Of a stretch of DNA of 23,379 bases, positions 14,938 to 23,379 are shown one piece after another; positions within the stretch are counted from its first letter, which is position 1; each line of letters begins with the position of its first letter. The DNA is taken from positions 1 through 23,379 of the forward strand of contig CAUDNY010000013.1 in the NCBI GenBank assembly GCA_958450865.1, given 5' to 3'. The position numbers and the translations under genes were made by a program. The notes under the pieces were generated by a model that worked only from the letters and a program-made list of their open reading frames with translations, searched no databases and had not been told where the DNA came from. The stretch comes from an uncultured Collinsella sp. GTDB lineage: Bacteria; Actinomycetota; Coriobacteriia; Coriobacteriales; Coriobacteriaceae.

Positions 14938-15062
14938 GCAGGATCTGAGGGCTAACCTTCGCGGACACTCCGCAGGACGAAAGGACCCCCGCCGCACGTA
15001 GTGCGCAGCGGGGGTTCTTTCATGTCCGAGGACGTCCGCGAAGGTTAGCCCTCAGATCCTGC
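14938..15062. repeat. 125-bp nested inverted repeat with 29-bp perfect arms
   Basis: The arms 14938-14966 and 15034-15062 are exact reverse complements. The interior encloses the strong terminator at 14979-15021. The element begins 10 bp after the PFOR stop codon. Part of the flank, TCCGAGGACGT, is also repeated directly (14920-14930 and 15025-15035). The design, long outer arms around an inner hairpin, mirrors the element at 65-207, but the sequences are unrelated. Confidence 0.9.
14979..15021 (-). terminator. Strong terminator of the PFOR gene
   Basis: GAAAGGACCCCCGC (14979-14992) pairs with GCGGGGGTTCTTTC (15008-15021) with one G-U type pair, continued by CGCAC/GTGCG around a GTA loop and a two-base bulge. 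The stem is about 19 bp. The tail on the minus strand is only mildly T-rich. It sits inside the 29-bp inverted repeat. Confidence 0.8.
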
Positions 15063-15072
15063 GGTGGGAGAC

Positions 15073-18612
<3,540 letters not shown>

Positions 18613-18644
18613 ATACCCCTCTCCTCTCATATAGGTATACAGGC

Positions 18645-18660
18645 CCCGGCGATCGCCGGG
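18645..18660. promoter_or_regulatory. Perfect 16-bp palindrome in the PFOR leader
   Basis: CCCGGCGATCGCCGGG is its own reverse complement and ends 33 bp before the PFOR start codon. It may be an operator or a six-base-pair leader hairpin with a GATC loop. Confidence 0.5.
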
Positions 18661-18972
18661 ATGTTGGCGTGATGGGATTTACGCTGTTGCTTCCAATCAT
18701 CTGGCAGGCAGGCTCAGCAGCAGGTACGTGGCGTGGAGAGAAGACATGCCGAGGCGAGGGGCAACTGATGCGCCCCACAGACCCGACCGCCCGTCTTGCA
18801 CATGACCGAGCGCCGCAAAGGCCGCATGCCGGATGCTCCCGGGCACGCCCCGGCGATGGGAAGCGCCCGCAACGGAAATCCGCATGCGGGTTTATTGTAC
18901 CCCGCCGTCAAGTGTAATTTCGGCAAATATAGGCGGGCGGTAAAGGTTTACCTCGGGTGACTGCCGGGAGCA

Positions 18973-19003
18973 AAATGATCCCTTGGGGACGGAGGGACCA
19001 TTT
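18973..19003 (-). terminator. Terminator-like/REP-like hairpin after the FHA gene
   Basis: On the minus strand AAATGGTCCC (19003-18994) pairs with GGGATCATTT (18982-18973), a 10-bp stem with one G-U pair and an 11-base loop, followed by TGC. The loop core TTGGGGACG is shared with the REP-like repeat at 13264-13348. It lies 12 bp after the FHA gene stop. Confidence 0.65.
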
Positions 19004-19014
19004 GGCGGGACTGG

Positions 19015-19953
19015 CTAGAGGGCACCGAAGAGGATGGCGTAGGTAGTGGATTCGCCGAGCTTGAGCTCGTCGCCGGGATTGAGTTGGGCGGAACGGCCGG
19101 GCTCGACCTGAATGCAGACGCGCGTGGCCCCGTTTACCACCACGGTTCCGTTGGTAGACGACAAGTCCTCGACGTGCCAGATATTTTGAGCATCGCACCA
19201 GATATGGGCATGGCGGGCCGAGACATCGTCGCCGACGTCGGTAATATCGCCCTCACCAGTGGCCAGCGCGCCAATCTCAACACCCTGCTCACTCGGCTGA
19301 ATCCAGCGCGGGGCGCTCACGACAAAACTGTTTTGCACGCGCAGCAAGCCCAAGGGGTGCGCCGGGGCGGGTTCGCGCTCGCCTGCGGTCATCGACATGC
19401 CAAGCGAACGCGGCGTGGAGGTGCCTCCGCCACAGGTCGCGTGCGCGTAGTCGATGGCATAGTTCACCGAGGACCGCACATCCGCCGAACAACCGACGGC
19501 GACAAACAGCACCAGCACGGCCTCGGCGCGCTCGGCGGGCATGAGTTCCGCCGCCTGGGACAGGCGATCGAGCGCGTTGCGATAGAGATTCGTGTCCTGG
19601 TGGCACTCTTCGAGCGCGCGTACCATCAGTTCACCTGCAGGACCGCACACCATATTGATCACAGCCGTGGAGTCCATGGGATTTCGCTGGCGCAGGGCCA
19701 GTTGCGACATAATACGCGCAGCCGAGGTACCGTATTCGGCAAAGTAGCGCTGCTGAAGCGTGCCGACCGGCGCGCGAACGATAAAGCGGGAAACCCAAGA
19801 GCGATCGGCGGCCCGGCTCTGCGGGCTGCGGCCGTCGGCGAGCGGACGGGACGAAAGCACCAAGCCGCACAGCTCGATATGGCTCAGATGCGCCGCGCGC
19901 TTAAAGATGTCAAACATGGCCCCGCATGGGGTGAGCTCAACTTGAGATGCCAT
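19015..19953 (-). CDS. FHA-domain protein with an unrecognised N-terminal region
   Basis: 312 residues. The C-terminus (about 225-312) is a forkhead-associated domain, a phosphothreonine-binding module: VSARHAHI (S246, R247, H248) and SSTNGT (265-270) are the binding-loop motifs, ending in a strand NPGDELKLGE. The Arg that usually follows the first Gly (GR) is not seen (IGALATGEGD). Residues 1-200 match no family I know; they include a Cys-rich, helical stretch (about 75-175) and no membrane segment. AAGGAGG lies inside the last codons of the kinase gene and the start is three bases after the kinase stop. The tight spacing implies the FHA protein is a partner or substrate of that kinase, probably in the cytoplasm. 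Confidence 0.88.
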   Translation of the reverse strand: MASQVELTPCGAMFDIFKRAAHLSHIELCGLVLSSRPLADGRSPQSRAADRSWVSRFIVRAPVGTLQQRYFAEYGTSAARIMSQLALRQRNPMDSTAVINMVCGPAGELMVRALEECHQDTNLYRNALDRLSQAAELMPAERAEAVLVLFVAVGCSADVRSSVNYAIDYAHATCGGGTSTPRSLGMSMTAGEREPAPAHPLGLLRVQNSFVVSAPRWIQPSEQGVEIGALATGEGDITDVGDDVSARHAHIWCDAQNIWHVEDLSSTNGTVVVNGATRVCIQVEPGRSAQLNPGDELKLGESTTYAILFGAL

Positions 19954-19956
19954 GAC

Positions 19957-21801
19957 CTAGGCCTCCTTGGTCGTAGAAATAGAATCGGACGATACTTCGA
20001 CGGGTCCGCCAAAAGTACGGGCAGCTGCGGCTCCACCGGCAAGCGGAGTCGCCATCTGGACTTTTGTGCGTCGCGGTGCCGAAACGGGAAGTTCAAAGGC
20101 AAAGCCCATCGCAAGCAAAAACCACGTAAGCGTATAGGTTGCAACCAGAGCGGCAACAAGGCCGCCCATCACGGCGCGTTGGGAAAATACGCTACATGCA
20201 GCCACAACCAGCACCGGAACCTCGCAGGCAGAAAGCGCAAGCACACCCTGCAGGAAGCCCGAGCGCCGATTGCGCGCAAGTGCCCCCGCGACAACGCCGG
20301 CTATGCCTGGCAGCGCCAACGCCAGTGCGGCAATAATACCCGGTATCGACCCAGACCACACGAGCGATCCCAAAGTCGCCGTCACGCGAGCGCCCGACGC
20401 CAGCAGCGCGGCCGAAACCACGACCACAGCCCAAACCACGCCACAGACGACCGCCGCGCCGACCATCAGCGCGCGACGAACCGCGCGGCCAGACGCATCC
20501 ATGGGGCACGGCGTGAGCGGCTCGCCGCGGAGCGAACGACCGACATTTTGCGCATAGTGGTCACAAAACGCCGAGAGCGCCGCCTCGACCGCCGCCGGCT
20601 CGGGACGATCTTTTTGATGGCTGGACAGACAGGCCATCACCACGTCGAACAGCTGGGCATCGACAAACGCCAGCGCATCGCGTAGCTCCTCGGAATCCGG
20701 CTCAAGCCCCAGCTGCTGGGCCTGCTCGGCCGCGGCGAGCGCCACATCGGGCTCACGACGAAGCAGCTGAGTCAAATCGCAACCGGGCGCATGGGCACCA
20801 ATGGGATAGTCGGGCCGCGTGTCCATCTTGAGACGGTAGGGGCTGGCGATGTCGCGCGTCTTTTTGCGCGAACCCGAGGTGCCCGAAGCGCTCGGCGCGG
20901 CTTCGTATGGCGCGACGCCGGCAATGAGCTCGTAAACCGTGCTTGCCGCGGCATAGACGTCGATCGCCGGCGACATACGCAAAGCGCGCAGGTCGGGAAT
21001 ATCGTCGGTGAGCATCTCGGGCGGGGCGTAGGCAACCGTCGCGCGACGCAGCGTGGCATAGCGCTCCGTAAACGACGCCTTGCCGCCGGTACCGGCCACG
21101 GCCGACGCAGGCTCAAGCGCCAGCGACGAGCCAAAGTCGATCAGGCACAGGTCAAAGGTGCCCTCGGCAAGCTGCCGGTCAAGCGGTAGACGCGCCGTAC
21201 GCACCATAATATTAGCGGGCGAGATATCGCGATGGACAAAGCCCTCGCCCACCAGGCTCATACGGCAGAGCAGATCGAACAGGTCGCGACCCAGACGCGC
21301 CGCCACAAGCGGCGACAGGCGTCCGGCATCATCCACGGCAAGTCGCGAACGCAAGCGGGCAAGCGTCTCGCCCTCGACCCATTCCATGACAATTGCAGGC
21401 ACACCGTCGACCTCGCCCCAGCCATAGAGACGGGGAAAGCCCTTAAGGCCCGAAAGGGCGCGATGGCATTCATATTCCTCGCGAAATGCCGCTTTGAACT
21501 TGGCGACCAGCGCCTCATGGGCGGCATCGTCGTCAAACTCATCGCGCGTCGGCAAGATGAGCTGTTTGAGTGCTACGGCCTCGCCTTGGGCGTTGACGGC
21601 ACGCGTCACGCGGCCGATACCGCCACGGCGCATGGTGGCATCGTCGGCAAACAGCATCGTAAAACGACGCAGATAGGCAGGCAGTTCGTCCTGACCGAGC
21701 GCAATGGCCGGCTCAAACCCGTCGACACGCGCCAGGCGCAAGCCGACCATGGGATCGCGACCGAGCGATTGTGGTGTGGTGGATGCAAGATCGGTCATCA
21801 T
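19957..21801 (-). CDS. Polytopic serine/threonine protein kinase
   Basis: 614 residues. Kinase domain about 50-410: glycine loop (RRGGIGRV, 58-65, first Gly replaced), ATP-binding Lys K79 (VALKQL), catalytic loop HRDISPAN (190-197; D192, N197; the usual Lys after HRDL is Ser195), metal-binding DFG (222-224), APPE (259-262) and D281. The C-terminus has four hydrophobic segments (about 443-468, 480-508, 517-540, 543-569), with no PASTA repeats, so it is anchored in the membrane but has little outside. It should transfer phosphate to Ser/Thr residues of partner proteins. The ATG at 21801 overlaps the upstream stop by four bases (ATGA), so translation is coupled to the secreted-protein gene. No matching phosphatase lies in the window. 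Confidence 0.93.
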   Translation of the reverse strand: MMTDLASTTPQSLGRDPMVGLRLARVDGFEPAIALGQDELPAYLRRFTMLFADDATMRRGGIGRVTRAVNAQGEAVALKQLILPTRDEFDDDAAHEALVAKFKAAFREEYECHRALSGLKGFPRLYGWGEVDGVPAIVMEWVEGETLARLRSRLAVDDAGRLSPLVAARLGRDLFDLLCRMSLVGEGFVHRDISPANIMVRTARLPLDRQLAEGTFDLCLIDFGSSLALEPASAVAGTGGKASFTERYATLRRATVAYAPPEMLTDDIPDLRALRMSPAIDVYAAASTVYELIAGVAPYEAAPSASGTSGSRKKTRDIASPYRLKMDTRPDYPIGAHAPGCDLTQLLRREPDVALAAAEQAQQLGLEPDSEELRDALAFVDAQLFDVVMACLSSHQKDRPEPAAVEAALSAFCDHYAQNVGRSLRGEPLTPCPMDASGRAVRRALMVGAAVVCGVVWAVVVVSAALLASGARVTATLGSLVWSGSIPGIIAALALALPGIAGVVAGALARNRRSGFLQGVLALSACEVPVLVVAACSVFSQRAVMGGLVAALVATYTLTWFLLAMGFAFELPVSAPRRTKVQMATPLAGGAAAARTFGGPVEVSSDSISTTKEA

Positions 21802-22703
21802 AGGGCAAGCGCCGCCACGTTATTGTTGAAGTTACCGAGCGCGACGTCATCATCGCCGTAATGGCCGACCCATTGACATAGGTTGGTGTAACAGCCCCAC
21901 AGATTGGCATACTGCTGATACCACTTTGACCGGGGCGAGAATGTCTGACGACCAAACTCGGCTCGAATGACAAACATCTCCCCGACCAAGCTGTCGCACG
22001 GCCTGGGATCTCCCGTAGAGTTATAGGTCGAAACCACGTCATTGGCACGAGAAACATAGCCGTCGAGCATGTTGTACTTGGTCACAAGCCAACTGTGAAT
22101 GCTCTCTTCCTCAGCAGCGGAAAGGCCGCCGGAGTTTGTATCGTTGTCAGTGTTGCCGCCCGTCGAGCCGCCGTTTCCAGACCCTCCGGCAGAGGAACCC
22201 GACCCAGAGCCGCCGCCCGAACTCGACGAATCCGAGCCGGAGCCAGAAGTATCCGAGCTACCGGGCTTTCCGGACTGCTGGGCGTCCTGCTCCTTCTGCT
22301 GCTCGACCTTATTCACCGTTGCCGCCACGCTATTGTTGGACAACCGATCGATGATCTTGGTATTGGTGAGCACGATGGTTTTGCCATTGGCAAGCGTGAC
22401 TTCGTTGTCCGGGGCCTCGGCGCCGTCCGCGTCGTCGGCGCCAAACACAATATGCGCGACCACACTTGCCCAAGCATATCCAGTCGTGGTGCCCAGATCA
22501 CTTTTGACCTCATGCCCCACGCGCGGTTCGCGTGCGGCATGTGCCTGCATCATGGACGGCACGGTCATGCCATAGGCAGAAACGCCAGCTATGACCAGCA
22601 CCAGCGAGCAAGACAGCAGTGCGTACGCCCGCGGCGCCAAGCCCAGTCGGCGTCGCATGCGCACCGCGGCGCCGCGCTTTGTCTGAGTGCCACCGGGCCG
22701 CAT
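21798..22703 (-). CDS. Signal-anchored protein with Gly/Ser-rich linker, unknown function
   Basis: 301 residues from the ATG at 22703, which follows GGAGGAG at five bases. A positively charged N-terminus and one hydrophobic segment (about 27-46) suggest a signal peptide or anchor; no lipobox was seen. The mature part has a folded region (about 60-140), a low-complexity linker rich in Gly, Ser, Asp and Asn (about 144-193), and a helical C-terminal domain (194-301) with three Cys (C236, C271, C276) and many aromatic residues. No family was recognised. It is the first gene of the kinase/FHA operon and is translationally coupled to the kinase, so a sensory or surface role linked to the kinase is inferred only from position. 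A TTG start at 22796 is open but improbable. Confidence 0.8.
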   Translation of the reverse strand: MRPGGTQTKRGAAVRMRRRLGLAPRAYALLSCSLVLVIAGVSAYGMTVPSMMQAHAAREPRVGHEVKSDLGTTTGYAWASVVAHIVFGADDADGAEAPDNEVTLANGKTIVLTNTKIIDRLSNNSVAATVNKVEQQKEQDAQQSGKPGSSDTSGSGSDSSSSGGGSGSGSSAGGSGNGGSTGGNTDNDTNSGGLSAAEEESIHSWLVTKYNMLDGYVSRANDVVSTYNSTGDPRPCDSLVGEMFVIRAEFGRQTFSPRSKWYQQYANLWGCYTNLCQWVGHYGDDDVALGNFNNNVAALAL

Positions 22704-22718
22704 GCGTTCTCCTCCAAC

Positions 22719-22743
22719 AAAAACACGCCGCTCGGGAGCGGCG
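22719..22743 (-). terminator. Terminator-like hairpin immediately before the secreted-protein gene
   Basis: CGCCGCTC and GAGCGGCG form a perfect eight-base-pair stem with a two-base loop, followed on the minus strand by TGTTTTT and then the GGAGGAG ribosome-binding site. The stem ends about 23 bases before the start codon. RecR, the next upstream gene, has its own hairpin at 22882-22911, so this one may be a leader attenuator. Confidence 0.6.
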
Positions 22744-22787
22744 CATTCATTCGAATCCACATTTGAGTGTATCAGCGAACCCAAAAG

Positions 22788-22797
22788 GTTGCGCAAC
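22788..22797. promoter_or_regulatory. Palindromic site GTTGCGCAAC
   Basis: A perfect 10-bp palindrome upstream of the secreted-protein/kinase/FHA operon. A near-identical GTTGCACAAC lies at 22861-22870, 73 bp away, itself inside a TTTGTTG-CA-CAACAAA repeat. The pair may be an operator for an unidentified regulator. Confidence 0.35.
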
Positions 22798-22881
22798 GAA
22801 TGGGCAAATTAAGGACGCGGGCGGAAGCATCCATGCGATAAGCGGATACGAAGCATCTTTGTTGCACAACAAACTTACAGT

Positions 22882-22911
22882 CGCACGGGGAAATTATGAC
22901 TACCCCGTGCG
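22882..22911 (-). terminator. Hairpin after recR, likely terminator
   Basis: CGCACGGGG (22882-22890) is perfectly complementary to CCCCGTGCG (22903-22911), a nine-base-pair stem with a 12-base loop. It lies 38 bp after the recR stop. The T-run is poor (ACTGTAAGTTTG), so termination strength is uncertain. Confidence 0.55.
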
Positions 22912-22948
22912 TCGCGAGGAAAACATACGGCAGGAGCAGGCTCGCCAC

Positions 22949-23379
22949 CTAAATCGCGCGACGGGCCTCGATGGCGCGGCCAAGCGTAAGCTCGTCGGCA
23001 TACTCCAGGTCGCCGCCCACGGGAAGGCCGCTTGCCAGACGCGATACCTCGACGCCCAGAGGCTTGATAGTGCGGGCCAGGTAGCTCGCCGTGGTCTCGC
23101 CCTCAATATTGGGGTTGGTGGCGATGATGACCTCATGGATATCCTCGTGGCCCAAACGCGCCAGCAGCTCGCGGATGTGCAACTGCTCGGGACCAATCTT
23201 GTCCATGGGGCTGATCACGCCGCCCAATACGTGGTAGAGACCGTGGTAGCTGCCCGTGCGCTCGATCGCCTGGACATCGCGCGGCTCGCCCACCACGCAA
23301 ATGCGAGTGGTGTCGCGCATCGAATCCTGGCAGATGGAGCACTCGTCGGCCGTGGCGTAGTTAAAGCAACGGCTGCAAA
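22949..23379 (-). CDS. recR: Recombination mediator RecR (5' part missing at window edge)
   Basis: The last 142 residues are visible; the gene enters from the right edge. At the truncated end is the Cys zinc motif (C-x2-C in CSRCF, then C-x2-C in ECSIC). The Toprim domain follows: ICVVGEPRDVQAIE, SYHGLYHVLGGVISPMD, ATNPNIEGETTA and SGLPVGGDLEYADE, ending ARRAI. Together with RecO and RecF, RecR loads RecA on gapped DNA in the cytoplasm. The C-terminal end is normal. In many genomes recR lies 3' of dnaX and a YbaB-type gene; that cannot be checked here. A hairpin (22882-22911) separates it from the kinase operon. Confidence 0.95.
   Translation of the reverse strand, partial: CSRCFNYATADECSICQDSMRDTTRICVVGEPRDVQAIERTGSYHGLYHVLGGVISPMDKIGPEQLHIRELLARLGHEDIHEVIIATNPNIEGETTASYLARTIKPLGVEVSRLASGLPVGGDLEYADELTLGRAIEARRAI

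Larger units (their letters stand above)
14419..15072. other. 654-bp intergenic region: AT-rich leader side and repeat/terminator side
   Basis: 14440 to about 14720 is clearly AT-rich compared with its neighbours and probably carries the carbamate kinase promoter; no hexamer pair could be fixed. It contains an interrupted inverted repeat (14454-14491) and a short tandem ACGGTGA-ACGGT (14541-14552). 14720-14930 holds a CCCCT/AGGGG stem with TTTT on the plus strand (near 14739-14766) and a perfect GTTTCGCGGC/GCCGCGAAAC hairpin (14846-14868). 14938-15062 is the long inverted repeat listed separately. No gene is supported; a 93-codon frame across the repeat is rejected. Confidence 0.7.
18613..19014. 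other. 402-bp GC-rich upstream region of PFOR
   Basis: No gene is supported. On the minus strand it would be a long PFOR leader: a perfect 16-bp palindrome CCCGGCGATCGCCGGG (18645-18660), a CCGCATGCGG palindrome (18880-18889) that also forms CCCGCA/TGCGGG with TTTATT on the plus strand, a TACAAT hexamer (about 18900-18895, minus strand) without a well-spaced -35, and GGTAAA/TTTACC (18939-18952). The left edge of the FHA gene terminator is at 18973. No known structured RNA was recognised. Confidence 0.6.

Noticed and set aside
14716..14997. A 93-codon minus-strand frame in the intergenic region
   Set aside because: It runs through one arm of the inverted repeat and the terminator stem, and its translation shows no domain.

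Overview
The window looks like a chromosomal segment of a high-G+C, anaerobic, gut-type actinobacterium of the class Coriobacteriia, most likely Collinsella or a close relative. The support is the high G+C with strong G/C third-position bias, a very large single-chain pyruvate:ferredoxin oxidoreductase next to carbamate kinase (fermentative anaerobe), LytS/LytTR two-component pairs, and the general look of the proteins. This assignment comes from family recognition, not from a database search. Sixteen of the 17 protein genes read on the minus strand; only the C39-like peptidase-fold gene reads on the plus strand. No tRNA, rRNA, insertion sequence, phage gene or CRISPR array was seen.

Layout. 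1-322: non-coding, dominated by a 37-bp perfect inverted repeat enclosing a smaller hairpin. 323-4203: a YfcE-type metallophosphoesterase, then (upstream, on the minus strand) a glycosyltransferase / LytS-like sensor kinase / LytTR response regulator operon closed by a terminator. 4375-6680: an Atg22/UMF1-type MFS transporter and a zinc-dependent phospholipase C-like protein. 6773-8937: a second LytS-like kinase / LytTR regulator operon, paralogous to the first. 9049-11909: an APC-family amino-acid permease followed by a metal-dependent amidohydrolase, probably a transport-and-hydrolysis pair. 11910-12265: a hairpin-rich divergent intergenic region. 12266-13267: a membrane-anchored C39-like protein. 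13456-14418: carbamate kinase. 14419-15072: non-coding, AT-rich on the left, with a 29-bp perfect inverted repeat around a terminator on the right. 15073-18612: pyruvate:ferredoxin oxidoreductase. 19015-22703: a three-gene, tightly coupled operon of a secreted or anchored Gly/Ser-linker protein, a polytopic Ser/Thr kinase and an FHA-domain protein. 22949-23379: the C-terminal part of RecR, cut by the window end.

Function. The metabolic genes fit amino-acid or peptide fermentation: uptake (APC), hydrolysis (amidohydrolase), ATP from carbamoyl phosphate (carbamate kinase) and pyruvate oxidation to acetyl-CoA with reduced ferredoxin (PFOR). The rest is mostly signalling and envelope biology. The most likely under-described system is the secreted-protein / kinase / FHA operon at 19015-22703. 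The next is the glycosyltransferase translationally coupled to a LytS-like kinase. At the nucleotide level, the two nested long inverted repeats and several terminator-like hairpins lying just upstream of start codons (GT, secreted protein, C39 gene) deserve attention.
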